Below are positions 54,986 through 64,000 of a DNA stretch of 64,000 nucleotides, in pieces. The position numbers and the translations under genes were made by a program. The stretch comes from Bacillus sp. F19 (lineage in GTDB: Bacteria > Bacillota > Bacilli > Bacillales > Bacillaceae): the NCBI GenBank assembly GCA_023823795.1, contig CP085710.1, positions 1,948,001 to 2,012,000 on the forward strand. Direction: 5' to 3'. Under the pieces are notes generated by a model that made no database searches, was not told the DNA's origin, and was given only the letters and a program-made list of their open reading frames with translations. Every line of letters starts with the position of its first letter. The stretch's first letter is position 1.

Positions 54986-55756
54986 ATGAACCGTGTTTAT
55001 CAGCATTTTAGACAGGAAGAGCGTCATTTCATTGATCAGGTGATGGAGTGGAAAGAAAATGTTCTGAATCATTACAGTCCTAAACTGACTGACTTTCTTG
55101 ATCCGAGAGAGCAGGAAATGGTTCAGGCTGTTGTCGGTTCAAACGGGGAAGTAAATGTCATGTTTTCAGGTGATGACATGGAGAGAAAGCGTGCTCTTCT
55201 TTACCCTGATTACTTTACACCTTCCTTTGATGATTTTCAGTTATCACTGATTGAAATTCAATATCCAGTTAAATTTATCTCACTTGAGCATCGCCATATT
55301 TTAGGATCACTTATGTCTCTTGGATTGAAACGGTCTAAATTTGGAGATCTTTTGTTCTTCGGGGAGCGGATTCAGCTTGTGGCAGCAATAGAGGTTGAGG
55401 ATTTTATTTTAATGAATGTAACCGAAATCGGCAGAGCAAAGGTTTCCCTTCGGAAGCTTGACTGGAGCCTGCGAATTCTGCATCATGAAGAAATTCAGGA
55501 GCTGTCTGCAACTGTCAGCTCATTAAGGTTAGATGCTGTTGCAGCTTCTATTTATAATGTTTCCAGACAAAAAATCGGCATGCTCATTCAGAATGGACAT
55601 GTAAAAGTAAACTGGAAAGTCACTGAGCAGACTTCCTTTGAATGCCGAGAGGGAGACACCCTTTCTGTCAGAGGTTTTGGGAGATCCAGGGTTTTGTCGA
55701 TTGACGGCAGAACAAAGAAGGATAAATGGAAGCTGACTATTGGAAAACAAAAATAA
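54986..55756 (+). CDS. ylmH: S4-domain RNA-binding protein YlmH
   Basis: 256 residues. N-terminal domain with HFIDQVMEWKENV and LTDFLDPREQEM; C-terminal S4 RNA-binding domain (LRLDAVAASIYNVSRQKIGMLIQNGHVKVN). A ribosome-associated rescue factor in Gram-positives. ATG at 54986, with GGAG 10 bases upstream; the TTG at 54971 overlaps that site and is not aligned with the family. Confidence 0.92.
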   Translation: MNRVYQHFRQEERHFIDQVMEWKENVLNHYSPKLTDFLDPREQEMVQAVVGSNGEVNVMFSGDDMERKRALLYPDYFTPSFDDFQLSLIEIQYPVKFISLEHRHILGSLMSLGLKRSKFGDLLFFGERIQLVAAIEVEDFILMNVTEIGRAKVSLRKLDWSLRILHHEEIQELSATVSSLRLDAVAASIYNVSRQKIGMLIQNGHVKVNWKVTEQTSFECREGDTLSVRGFGRSRVLSIDGRTKKDKWKLTIGKQK

Positions 55757-55854
55757 TTTAGGGATATAGCAGGAATTTTGAACTTTCTGTCTAATAATGA
55801 ATTATACTATTTTAAAAGAAACGTTTCATTCAATACATAATGGAGGTGGCAGAA

Positions 55855-56361
55855 GTGCCCTTAACACCGTTAGATATTCATAACAAAGAATTCAACAAAG
55901 GCTTCCGCGGCTATGATGAAGATGAAGTGAACGAATTCCTTGATCAAGTGATAAAAGATTATGAAATGGCGATTCGCGAACGTAAAGAACTTGAATCAAA
56001 AGTCGGCGAATTGACTGAGAAGCTTGGTCATTTTGCAAACATTGAAGAAACTCTTAACAAATCGATTCTAGTTGCTCAGGAAGCAGCTGAAGAAGTTCGC
56101 CGCCACGCTCAAAAAGAAGCGAAATTAATTGTAAAAGAAGCAGAAAAGAACGCAGACCGCATCATTAATGAATCACTGTCTAAATCAAGAAAAATTGCAG
56201 TTGAGATTGAAGAACTCAAAAAGCAGTCTAAGGTTTTCCGCACTAGGTTCCAAATGCTGATTGAAGCACAGCTTGATCTTCTTAAAAATGACGACTGGGA
56301 TCATTTATTAGAGTATGAAGTGGAAGCTCTATACGAAGAACGCGAAGAATCTAAAGTATAA
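55855..56361 (+). CDS. divIVA: Septum-site and pole-organising protein DivIVA
   Basis: 168 residues. MPLTPLDIHNKEFNKGFRGY is the membrane-curvature-binding N-terminus (Phe17 and the basic patch), FLDQVIKDYEMAIRERKELE begins the coiled coil, and ADRIINESLSKSRKIAVEIE the tetramerisation part. Recruits MinJ at septa and anchors the chromosome at sporulation. GTG at 55855 behind GGAGGTGG; the upstream ATG (55840) lies in that site. Confidence 0.96.
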   Translation: MPLTPLDIHNKEFNKGFRGYDEDEVNEFLDQVIKDYEMAIRERKELESKVGELTEKLGHFANIEETLNKSILVAQEAAEEVRRHAQKEAKLIVKEAEKNADRIINESLSKSRKIAVEIEELKKQSKVFRTRFQMLIEAQLDLLKNDDWDHLLEYEVEALYEEREESKV

Positions 56362-56363
56362 TC

Positions 56364-56393
56364 TTGACTTGCGTACATAGTTTCACATATAAT
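56364..56393 (+). promoter_or_regulatory. sigma-A promoter of ileS
   Basis: TTGACT (56364-56369) and a perfect TATAAT (56388-56393), 18-bp spacer, directly ahead of the T-box leader. Confidence 0.85.
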
Positions 56394-56429
56394 ACGATCA
56401 CTACTACAATTATTAAAATATAAAAAATT

Positions 56430-56675
56430 GAAACGATGAGAGGGAAAGTAGCTCATTTTAACCTTTTTAAGCGAGCCGGAACTGGTGGAAGCCCGGCAAA
56501 GGAGAATGAGTGAAAATCACCCTTGAGTTTTTTGCTGAAACAAATAGAAAGTAAGCAAAGACGCGTTATTCACGTTACGAATGTCGAGAGGATAAACAGG
56601 CTGTCGTTTATCTAAAAGGGTGGTACCGCGAGAAAACCTTCTCGTCCCTTATGGGATGAGAAGGTTTTTTGTGTT
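56430..56675 (+). promoter_or_regulatory. T-box riboswitch (isoleucine) controlling ileS
   Basis: The leader begins with a GATGAGAGGGAAAGTA-type stem I base. The specifier is ATC (56516-56518, in GTGAAAATCACC), an Ile codon, matching the downstream gene. The T-box GGGTGGTACCGCG is at 56618-56630 and can pair with the acceptor end of uncharged tRNA-Ile. The terminator arms are 56633-56648 and 56653-56668, 16-bp with TTAT loop. Uncharged tRNA favours read-through. Confidence 0.95.
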
Positions 56676-56733
56676 TTCTTATTTAATGGCTGTTTTCTAA
56701 AAGCCTACTTTAAAATTGTTTGGAGGAATACCC

Positions 56734-59505
56734 ATGGAGTACAAAGATACACTATTAATGCCAAAAACTGAATTTCCAATGCGCGGGAACTTGCCGAACC
56801 GCGAACCTCAATTGCAGGAAAAATGGGAAGAAATGAACATTTATCAAAAAGTGCAGGAGCGTACGAAAGATCGTCCGATGTTTGTTCTGCATGATGGACC
56901 TCCATATGCAAATGGCGATATTCATATGGGGCATGCTTTAAACAAAGTGCTGAAAGATTTTATTGTCCGCTATAAATCAATGACGGGCTATAACGCACCA
57001 TATGTGCCGGGCTGGGATACACACGGCCTTCCGATTGAAACAGCTTTAACTAAAAACAAAAAAGTAAACCGGAAAGAATTAAGTGTTGCTGAATTCCGCA
57101 AGCTTTGTGCTGAGTATGCATGGGAGCAAATCAATAACCAGCGTGAACAGTTCAAGCGACTGGGAGTTCGGGGAGACTGGGAAAATCCATATGTGACATT
57201 AAACCCTGAATATGAAGCACAGCAAATCAAAGTATTCGGTGAAATGGCGAAAAAAGGCTATATCTATAAAGGTCTTAAACCAGTTTATTGGTCTCCTTCA
57301 AGTGAATCTGCATTAGCAGAAGCAGAAATCGAATATTACGATAAGCGATCTGCTTCCATTTATGTTGCATTTACTGTTACTGAAGGAAATGACGTATTAA
57401 ACGGCGGAGAAAAAATCGTTATTTGGACGACAACTCCTTGGACGATTCCTGCAAACCTTGGTATTGCCGTACATCCTGAGCTTGAATACAGTGTTGTATC
57501 TGTAAAAGACGATTTTCTCATCGTTACATCTGCTCTTTTGGAGACTGTTGCGAAAGAACTTGAGTGGGAAACTTACACTGTTTCAAAAACACTTAAAGGC
57601 GCTCAGCTTGAAAAAGTGGTTGCGAAACATCCTCTTTATGACCGTGAATCGCTTGTTGTTCTTGGCGAGCATGTCACAACAGAGGCTGGTACGGGCTGTG
57701 TACACACTGCTCCTGGACATGGGGAAGATGACTTTATTGTCGGTCAAAAATACGGACTTGGCGTTCTTTGCCCAGTTGATGAAAAAGGCCATATGACGAA
57801 TGAAGCACCAGGCTTTGAAGGCATGTTTTATGATGCAGCAAATAAACCAATTACAGAACAGCTTGATGAAGCAGGCGCTTTACTGAAATTATCGTTTATT
57901 ACGCATTCTTATCCTCATGACTGGAGAACAAAAAAACCAACAATCTTTAGAGCAACGGCTCAGTGGTTTGCATCTATTAAAGACTTCCGCGAAGAGCTAT
58001 TAACGGCAGTTAAAGAAACAAAATGGGTTCCTGCGTGGGGAGAAACAAGATTATTCAACATGGTCCGTGACCGCGGCGACTGGTGTATTTCCAGACAGCG
58101 TGCGTGGGGAGTTCCAATTCCGGTTTTCTATGCTGAGAATGGAGAACCAATCATTACAGATGAAACGATCAATCATGTTTCAGGCTTGTTCCGTGAACAT
58201 GGTTCCAATGTGTGGTTTGAACGTGAAACAAAAGATCTGCTTCCTGAAGGATTTAAACATGAAGGAAGCCCAAATGGATTGTTCACAAAAGAACAGGACA
58301 TTATGGATGTATGGTTTGATTCAGGTTCATCCCATCAGGCTGTCTTATTAGAAAGAGATGACCTGCAGCGTCCGGCAGATCTTTATTTAGAAGGATCTGA
58401 TCAATACCGCGGGTGGTTTAACTCTTCCTTATCAACAGCAGTTGCTGTAACTGGTAAAGCTCCATACAAAGGAGTGCTGAGCCATGGATTTGCTCTTGAC
58501 GGAGAAGGACGCAAAATGAGTAAATCTTTAGGAAACGTCGTTCTGCCTTCAAAAGTCATGAACCAGCTTGGGGGAGACATCCTTCGTCTATGGGTAGCAT
58601 CTGTTGATTTCCAGGCAGACGTAAGAGTTTCTGATAATATCTTAAAGCAAGTTGCTGAAGTATACAGAAAAATCCGCAACACATTCCGTTTCCTGCTTGG
58701 AAACCTTGCAGATTTTAATCCGGCAAAAGACGCCCTGTCATATGAGGAGCTGCGTGATGTAGATCGTTATATGCTTGTAAAGCTGAATAAATTAACAGAT
58801 AAAGTGAAAAAATCCTATGAAGAATATGAGTTTGCAGCGATTTTCCATGCGGTTCATAACTTCTGTACGATTGAACTTAGCTCATTTTATCTTGATTTCG
58901 CAAAAGATGTTCTGTACATTGAAGCACCAGATAATAAAGAGCGCCGTGCTATTCAAACTGTTTTGCACGAAACGCTTCTTTCTTTAGTGAAGTTAGTAAC
59001 ACCAATCCTTCCTCACACTGCCGATGAAGTTTGGACACATATTGATTCTGTAACAGAAGAAAGTGTTCAGCTTGTTGATATGCCGGAAGTGAAGACCCTT
59101 GAAAATGCGGATGCCTTAGAAGAAAAATGGGATGCTTTCATGGAACTTCGTGATGATGTACTAAAGGCGCTTGAAGTGGCAAGAAACGAAAAAGTAATCG
59201 GCAAGTCATTAACAGCAAGCATTGAACTTTATGTTGATGCTGAAACGAAGCAATTGCTTGATTCAGTTGAAGAAAACCTCAAGCAGCTGTTTATCGTATC
59301 AGGCTTTAAGCTTGCAGGTGACTATGACGCAGCACCGGAAGAGGCTCATGTATTCGATCATGTGAAAATTGCTGTGAAACCTGCTGAAGGCGAAACATGT
59401 GAAAGATGCTGGGTTGTCACAACGGATGTTGGCAGCAATGAAAATCATAAAACTCTTTGCGGCCGCTGTGCAGCAATTGTGGATGAAAACTATACAACTG
59501 CTTAA
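56734..59505 (+). CDS. ileS: Isoleucyl-tRNA synthetase
   Basis: 923 residues, bacterial type with the C-terminal zinc finger. HMGH in [17 protein letters not shown] is the HIGH motif, KMSKS in [13 protein letters not shown] the second ATP motif. The editing domain has [17 protein letters not shown] and [16 protein letters not shown] and CGRC close the protein. ATG at 56734 behind GGAGGAATACC; the frame opens earlier at 56716. Controlled by the T-box above. Confidence 0.98.
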   Translation: MEYKDTLLMPKTEFPMRGNLPNREPQLQEKWEEMNIYQKVQERTKDRPMFVLHDGPPYANGDIHMGHALNKVLKDFIVRYKSMTGYNAPYVPGWDTHGLPIETALTKNKKVNRKELSVAEFRKLCAEYAWEQINNQREQFKRLGVRGDWENPYVTLNPEYEAQQIKVFGEMAKKGYIYKGLKPVYWSPSSESALAEAEIEYYDKRSASIYVAFTVTEGNDVLNGGEKIVIWTTTPWTIPANLGIAVHPELEYSVVSVKDDFLIVTSALLETVAKELEWETYTVSKTLKGAQLEKVVAKHPLYDRESLVVLGEHVTTEAGTGCVHTAPGHGEDDFIVGQKYGLGVLCPVDEKGHMTNEAPGFEGMFYDAANKPITEQLDEAGALLKLSFITHSYPHDWRTKKPTIFRATAQWFASIKDFREELLTAVKETKWVPAWGETRLFNMVRDRGDWCISRQRAWGVPIPVFYAENGEPIITDETINHVSGLFREHGSNVWFERETKDLLPEGFKHEGSPNGLFTKEQDIMDVWFDSGSSHQAVLLERDDLQRPADLYLEGSDQYRGWFNSSLSTAVAVTGKAPYKGVLSHGFALDGEGRKMSKSLGNVVLPSKVMNQLGGDILRLWVASVDFQADVRVSDNILKQVAEVYRKIRNTFRFLLGNLADFNPAKDALSYEELRDVDRYMLVKLNKLTDKVKKSYEEYEFAAIFHAVHNFCTIELSSFYLDFAKDVLYIEAPDNKERRAIQTVLHETLLSLVKLVTPILPHTADEVWTHIDSVTEESVQLVDMPEVKTLENADALEEKWDAFMELRDDVLKALEVARNEKVIGKSLTASIELYVDAETKQLLDSVEENLKQLFIVSGFKLAGDYDAAPEEAHVFDHVKIAVKPAEGETCERCWVVTTDVGSNENHKTLCGRCAAIVDENYTTA

Positions 59506-59514
59506 ATTATTGGG

Positions 59515-59547
59515 AACCGCTGACTTCATTGATCAGCGGTTTTTTTA
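59515..59547 (+). terminator. Terminator after ileS
   Basis: AACCGCTGA/TCAGCGGTT stem with a 9-base loop and a seven-T tail. Confidence 0.9.
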
Positions 59548-59847
59548 TATTTAGTGCGGTTTGGCAGGCTGCTTTAAATAAAGCATAAGGACACTGGCTT
59601 AGAAAAGACTATTTAGTATGGTGACCAAACGGTTGAATGAATATCGGCTAATAAAGCTATTATTTGGATGGAAAATTCTATATCTGGCTTTGTATACAGA
59701 AAAGCAGCTAACATTGCAGAGACTCAGCTAGATGAAAAAATCATTTGGCTAGAAAAATTCAATATTCAGCAAAATAAATCGTGAAAACGGATAGAAAAAA
59801 TGAAAAAATGGATAATAAAATCCTTGTTTACGCAAATAACAAAACGA
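59548..59847. other. 300-bp A/T-rich gap after ileS
   Basis: No gene, RNA or clear promoter seen. It shares TTTGGCTAGAAAA (near 59746) with the flank of repeat copy A (near 6278), so the duplicated stretch may reach beyond the hairpin unit. Confidence 0.5.
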
Positions 59848-60143
59848 GCGGATCCGCTTTTGTAGCTGTCTGTCGGAGCTGAACAGTCGGATCCGCTTTT
59901 CATTGTGTCCAGCTTCACCTCCTAGCTCCTCGGTCAGAACGGATCCGCCAGTAAAGGCAAAAAGCGCCTTTTCTGTCGGATCCTTATCTGCCTTTCGGAG
60001 CTGAACAGTCGGATCCGCTTTTCATTGTGTTCAGCTCCACCTCCTAGCCCCTCGGCCAGAACAAATTCCCCCAAAAAGTCAAACCCGGACTTTTCGGGTG
60101 AATTCTTATCTGTCTGTCGGGTCTGAACAGTCGGTTCCGCATT
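59848..60143. repeat. Dispersed hairpin repeat, two tandem copies B and C plus a partial copy
   Basis: Unit of about 122 bp: TTTTCATTGTGTCCAGCT, CACCTCCTAGCTCCTCGG, CAGAAC, a long hairpin, CTTATCTG, CTGAACAGTCGG. Copy B 59897-60018 (hairpin arms 59941-59958 and 59966-59983), copy C 60019-60140 (arms 60063-60080 and 60088-60105), and a partial tail copy 59848-59896. B arm is GGATCCGCCAGTAAAGGC; C arm is AAATTCCCCCAAAAAGTC. Both still pair with their right arms (16 and 15 of 18). Related to copy A at 6303-6432. Confidence 0.88.
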
Positions 60144-60237
60144 TCATTGTCATTACAGGAAAATTCTTAAAAGCGTGAGCGACAGGGAGAACGGATAGAC
60201 TATGAGTACAAAGCAAGTACACAAGGAGTTGTCCGCT

Positions 60238-60609
60238 ATGAGTATAGACGCCATTTGGTATGAGCTTCAAATCATGCAGCAGGAATTGAAATCAAGGCTG
60301 TTTGATCATTGCTTGTTTGAGGTGGATATGAATGAACAAAATCTATTTTATCCATTTAAAGAAAAAACAATTATGATAAATGTAAAAGAAGAATTAAATG
60401 ATGTTGAAAGAGCTCTTCAGAAAATTAAAAACGGCACGTACGGTATTTGTGAAGAGACAGGAACTCCAATTGCACTTGATAAGTTAGCCATTATTCCCAC
60501 TGCGAGAACCATTCATGATTTTGCTTTTCAGGAACTTTATGAAAGAAAATCTCTGCCTCATCTTTATCTCAATCACCAATCCCACTATGAAGTGGGAGAA
60601 TATCATTAA
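60238..60609 (+). CDS. ylyA: TraR/DksA-type regulator YlyA
   Basis: 123 residues (135 if started at 60202). DksA-like: coiled N-terminus (ELQIMQQELKSRL), then LNDVERALQKIKNGTYGICEETGTPIALDKLAIIPTART. Of the zinc-finger cysteines only one remains, so metal binding is doubtful, as in related Bacillus proteins. In B. subtilis YlyA binds RNA polymerase and raises sigma-G-dependent germination gene expression. The ATG at 60238 has AAGGAG 9 bases before it; the ATG at 60202 has a poorer site. Confidence 0.82.
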   Translation: MSIDAIWYELQIMQQELKSRLFDHCLFEVDMNEQNLFYPFKEKTIMINVKEELNDVERALQKIKNGTYGICEETGTPIALDKLAIIPTARTIHDFAFQELYERKSLPHLYLNHQSHYEVGEYH

Positions 60610-60699
60610 AACACTGCTTTCTTAAGATACAAGCTTTACTCTTCTTTTTTGCCTGTGATACAATTCAAAGGTACATTATAGGAAAGTTGGGGAAAGCTT

Positions 60700-61182
60700 G
60701 TGCTTTACTATATCATCGCCTTTGTTATTATTGCGCTTGATCAGCTGACAAAACGGCTGATTGTCAATGAATTGGAAATCGGAGAAAGCATACCTGTTAT
60801 TGAAAACGTACTGTATATTACATCACATCGGAACCAGGGTGCTGCCTGGGGAATTCTGCAGGGTCAGATGTGGTTTTTTTATGTCATTACCGTTATCGTC
60901 GTAATTGGACTCGTGATTTATATTCAGAAATATGCAAAAGACCAGCTTTTAATGGGAATGGCGCTCGGTCTTATGCTTGGCGGAGCCATTGGCAATTTCA
61001 TAGATCGTGTTATTCATCAGGAAGTGGTGGATTTTGTACAAGTCTACATAGGAACATACCCATTTCCTATCTTTAACGTAGCAGATTCGGCCCTTTGTGT
61101 AGGAGTTGCTTTGTTATTTATTGTCATGCTTTTGGAAGGGAAACAAGAGAAGGAGAAAGTGAATGAACAGCATAGAAATTAA
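60700..61182 (+). CDS. lspA: Lipoprotein signal peptidase LspA
   Basis: 160 residues, four membrane helices. Cuts the signal from diacylglyceryl-modified prolipoproteins. [24 protein letters not shown] with catalytic Asp102, and [12 protein letters not shown] with Asp129 are complete. GTG start at 60700 behind GGGGAAAGC. Overlaps rluD by 20 bases. Confidence 0.97.
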   Translation: MLYYIIAFVIIALDQLTKRLIVNELEIGESIPVIENVLYITSHRNQGAAWGILQGQMWFFYVITVIVVIGLVIYIQKYAKDQLLMGMALGLMLGGAIGNFIDRVIHQEVVDFVQVYIGTYPFPIFNVADSALCVGVALLFIVMLLEGKQEKEKVNEQHRN

Positions 61183-62077
61183 GATTGATGACAGCAATAA
61201 ATTTGAACGTTTAGATAAACTGCTTGTGGCAGAGAATTCTGATTGGTCAAGAAGCCAGGTTCAAATATGGATTAAAGAAGGCCATGTAAAAGTAAACGAT
61301 GCTGAATCGAGAAGCAATTATAAGGTACAGCCCGGAGATACGGTTACCCTTCTCATTCCAGACCCTGAACCTCTTGATGTGATGCCAGAGGAGATGAACC
61401 TTGATATCTATTACGAGGATGGGGATGTCCTCGTTGTTAACAAGCCAAAAGGAATGGTCGTGCATCCTGCACCTGGCCATTTGTCAGGAACTCTTGTTAA
61501 TGGTCTGATGGCACACTGTAAAGACCTGTCAGGTATTAATGGAGTCATGAGGCCGGGAATCGTTCATAGAATTGATAAGGATACCTCTGGACTTTTAATG
61601 GTTGCCAAGAATGATAAAGCTCATGAGTCATTAGTCAATCAGCTGGTTGAAAAATCAGTTACTAGACGGTATCAGGCAATTGTTCACGGTGTCATCCAGC
61701 ATGACAAAGGAACAGTTGATGCACCGATCGGCCGTGACAAACAGGACCGTCAAAGCATGACAGTAACAAATGAGCACAGTAAAGATGCTGTTACTCATTT
61801 TCATGTTCTTGACCGCTTTGAAGGATATACTTTAATTGAATGTCAGCTTGAAACGGGCAGAACGCATCAAATTCGTGTTCACATGAAATATATTGGTTTC
61901 CCGATTGCAGGAGATCCAAAGTACGGACCTAAGAAAACAATGAAAATAAACGGTCAGGCGCTTCATGCAGGCGTTCTTGGATTTAAGCACCCGAGCACAG
62001 GAGAATACCTTGAGTTTAAAGCACCTCTGCCCGCAGAATTTGAAGATGTTCTCTCGGAACTGAAAAATAACCGTTGA
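61163..62077 (+). CDS. rluD: 23S rRNA pseudouridine synthase RluD family (YlyB)
   Basis: 304 residues. N-terminal S4 domain ([30 protein letters not shown]), then the RluA-type catalytic domain with [20 protein letters not shown], where the Asp of HRIDKDTSG is catalytic, and [12 protein letters not shown]. Forms pseudouridines in helix 69 of 23S rRNA in the E. coli homolog. ATG within the end of lspA; the two are coupled. The pyrR promoter overlaps its stop codon. Confidence 0.94.
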   Translation: MNSIEIKIDDSNKFERLDKLLVAENSDWSRSQVQIWIKEGHVKVNDAESRSNYKVQPGDTVTLLIPDPEPLDVMPEEMNLDIYYEDGDVLVVNKPKGMVVHPAPGHLSGTLVNGLMAHCKDLSGINGVMRPGIVHRIDKDTSGLLMVAKNDKAHESLVNQLVEKSVTRRYQAIVHGVIQHDKGTVDAPIGRDKQDRQSMTVTNEHSKDAVTHFHVLDRFEGYTLIECQLETGRTHQIRVHMKYIGFPIAGDPKYGPKKTMKINGQALHAGVLGFKHPSTGEYLEFKAPLPAEFEDVLSELKNNR

Positions 62078-62102
62078 CACATTCATGTTATTCTGACATA
62101 AT
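62074..62102 (+). promoter_or_regulatory. sigma-A promoter of the pyr operon
   Basis: TTGACA (62074-62079) and CATAAT (62097-62102) with a 17-bp spacer; the -35 overlaps the rluD stop codon. Confidence 0.85.
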
Positions 62103-62109
62103 GACTATA

Positions 62110-62242
62110 GTTCAAAAATGAACCTTTAATACAGTCCCGTGAGGCTGAGAAGGAAACGGATCTTATACGCTATTTCTGCGTATTTTAAGCTATGCATCCA
62201 AATCCCTCTTGCCAAATCGGCGAGAGGGATTTTTCTTTTTAA
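62110..62242 (+). promoter_or_regulatory. PyrR-controlled attenuator, pyrR leader
   Basis: ACAGTCCCGTGAGGCTGAGAAGG (from 62131) is the PyrR-binding loop of the anti-antiterminator. The terminator is AAATCCCTCTTGCC (62200-62213) with GGCGAGAGGGATTT (62219-62232) and a T-run. UMP-bound PyrR stabilises the binding hairpin, which lets the terminator form and lowers pyr expression. Confidence 0.92.
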
Positions 62243-62251
62243 GGTTCTTAA

Positions 62252-62812
<561 letters not shown>

Positions 62813-62814
62813 AA

Positions 62815-62930
62815 ACCTTTTAATGAAGTCCAGAGAGGCTGCAAAAGGGAAAGAAAATCACACGCCTGTGATTGATTCAGGCGGGATTATTCTGCCTCTT
62901 TGCTCCTTATGCAAAGAGGTTTTTTATTTC
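62815..62930 (+). promoter_or_regulatory. PyrR-controlled attenuator, pyrP leader
   Basis: GAAGTCCAGAGAGGCTGCAAAAG (from 62825) is a near-consensus PyrR loop. The terminator is CCTCTTTGC (62895-62903) with GCAAAGAGG (62911-62919) and six T. Second of the usual three pyr attenuators; the third, between pyrP and pyrB in B. subtilis, would lie beyond the window. Confidence 0.93.
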
Positions 62931-62959
62931 TCAAAACGGAAAGAAGCGGAGGAATGAAA

Positions 62960-64000
62960 ATGAAAAAGATTCAAGAGAATGACATACATCTGGATGTAAA
63001 TGAGATTCCAAAGCCGCTTACATGGATTACACTCAGCTTTCAGCATTTGTTCGCAATGTTCGGCGCGACCATCCTGGTGCCTTTCCTTGTGGGTCTTGAC
63101 CCGTCAGTAGCGCTGATTTCAAGCGGACTTGGAACAATTGCCTTCCTTTTAATTACGAAAGGTCAGGTGCCAGCTTACCTGGGATCATCCTTCGCGTTTA
63201 TTGCTCCGATCATCGCAGCAAAGGCTGCGGCAGGTCCTGAGGGAGCAATGGTCGGCAGCTTTCTTGCAGGTGTTGTTTACGGAATTGTCGCTTTACTGAT
63301 AAAAATGGTCGGATATAAGTGGATTATGAAGCTCTTGCCGCCGATTGTTGTCGGACCAGTCATCATCGTAATTGGTCTGAGCCTTGCAAACGTCGCAGTC
63401 GGGATGGCGATGAATAATCCGGAAGGAGAATATAATCTGACTTACTTCTCGGTAGCGCTTGTAACACTTGCCATTACGATCATCTGCTCCGTTGTATTTA
63501 AAGGATTTATCAGTCTTATCCCGGTGCTTGTCGGAATCATTGGAGGCTATGTTTATGCCCTTGCAATCGGACTTGTAGATTTCAGCAAAGTCGCAGAGGC
63601 CAGTGTATTTGAAAAACCGGACTTTATCATTCCTTTTATCACCTATACACCTAGCTTCTCATATGAAATCATCCTGCTGATGGTGCCGGTCGCAATCGTC
63701 ACACTGTCAGAACATATCGGACATCAGCTTGTACTTGGAAAAGTTGTCGGCCGTGACTATATTGAAAAGCCCGGCCTTCACCGCTCAATCTTAGGAGATG
63801 GAACTGCGACGATGATTGCATCATTAATAGGCGGTCCTCCAAACACGACATACGGTGAGAATATCGGCGTATTGGCCATAACGAGAGTATACAGCGTATA
63901 TATCATTGCCGGAGCTGCTGTGATGGCGATCGTGTTCGGATTTATCGGTAAAATTTCAGCTCTGATCAGCTCCATTCCGACGCCGGTCATGGGCGGTGTA
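62960..64000 (+). CDS. pyrP: Uracil permease PyrP, partial (runs off right edge)
   Basis: 347 codons to the window edge without a stop. NCS2-type proton symporter for uracil: PLTWITLSFQHLFAMFGATI at the start, then GQVPAYLGSSFAFIAP, VVGPVIIVIGLSLA, SEHIGHQLVLGKVVGRD (conserved Glu) and ILGDGTATMIASLIGGPPNTTYGENIG, the family signature. ATG at 62960 lies 7 bases after GGAGG; an in-frame ATG at 62954 touches that site. Expression is set by the attenuator before it. Confidence 0.95.
   Translation, partial: MKKIQENDIHLDVNEIPKPLTWITLSFQHLFAMFGATILVPFLVGLDPSVALISSGLGTIAFLLITKGQVPAYLGSSFAFIAPIIAAKAAAGPEGAMVGSFLAGVVYGIVALLIKMVGYKWIMKLLPPIVVGPVIIVIGLSLANVAVGMAMNNPEGEYNLTYFSVALVTLAITIICSVVFKGFISLIPVLVGIIGGYVYALAIGLVDFSKVAEASVFEKPDFIIPFITYTPSFSYEIILLMVPVAIVTLSEHIGHQLVLGKVVGRDYIEKPGLHRSILGDGTATMIASLIGGPPNTTYGENIGVLAITRVYSVYIIAGAAVMAIVFGFIGKISALISSIPTPVMGGV

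Overview
The window is a chromosomal segment from an endospore-forming Bacillaceae (Bacillus sensu lato). Gene order follows Bacillus subtilis almost without a break: ylbA-ylbQ, bshC, the dcw cluster (mraZ to ftsZ), bpr, spoIIGA-sigE-sigG, the ylm cluster with sepF, divIVA, ileS, ylyA, lspA, rluD, pyrR and pyrP. GC content is moderate to low. Shine-Dalgarno sites are strong, and TTG or GTG starts are common, as is usual in this family. I would not name a genus from the sequence alone.

Layout. 1-20.3 kb: an AI-2E-type permease cut by the window edge, then the ylb genes. These include rsmD, coaD, tmcAL, rpmF, a PaaI-type thioesterase with a 48-residue zinc-ribbon microprotein, and a probable csfG sporulation RNA. 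An enoyl-CoA hydratase and a three-gene biotin-dependent acyl-CoA carboxylase operon lie inside this otherwise conserved order. They are followed by a non-coding array of 51-52 bp tandem repeats. 20.3-42.7 kb: panE-like reductase, bshC, then mraZ-rsmH-ftsL-pbpB-spoVD-murE-mraY-murD-spoVE-murG-murB-divIB-ylxW-ylxX-sbp-ftsA-ftsZ, the septal peptidoglycan and division machinery. 43.2-50.4 kb: bacillopeptidase F and the sporulation sigma locus. That locus has a spoIIG promoter with a 22-bp spacer and a forespore-type promoter before sigG. 50.4-52.2 kb: a ycgR-ycgQ-like permease pair on the minus strand, where ylmA lies in B. subtilis. 52.3-59.5 kb: ylmC-ylmH, divIVA and a T-box-controlled ileS. 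59.5-64 kb: an intergenic block of hairpin repeats, ylyA, lspA, rluD, and pyrR and pyrP, each behind a PyrR-type attenuator. pyrP runs off the right edge.

The genes fall into connected jobs. One set makes lipid II and septal wall (mur, mra, pbpB, spoVE, spoVD). One builds and places the Z-ring (ftsA, ftsZ, sepF, divIVA, divIB, ftsL). One turns the division machinery to sporulation (spoVD, spoVE, spoIIGA, sigE, sigG, ylbJ, ylbO, ylyA, ylbD). The rest are housekeeping genes for translation, CoA, bacillithiol and pyrimidines.

The most noteworthy non-coding signals are a dispersed hairpin repeat whose arms change together between copies, the 51-52 bp array, a likely MraZ operator of 10-bp-spaced TGGGG repeats before mraZ, and the csfG candidate.
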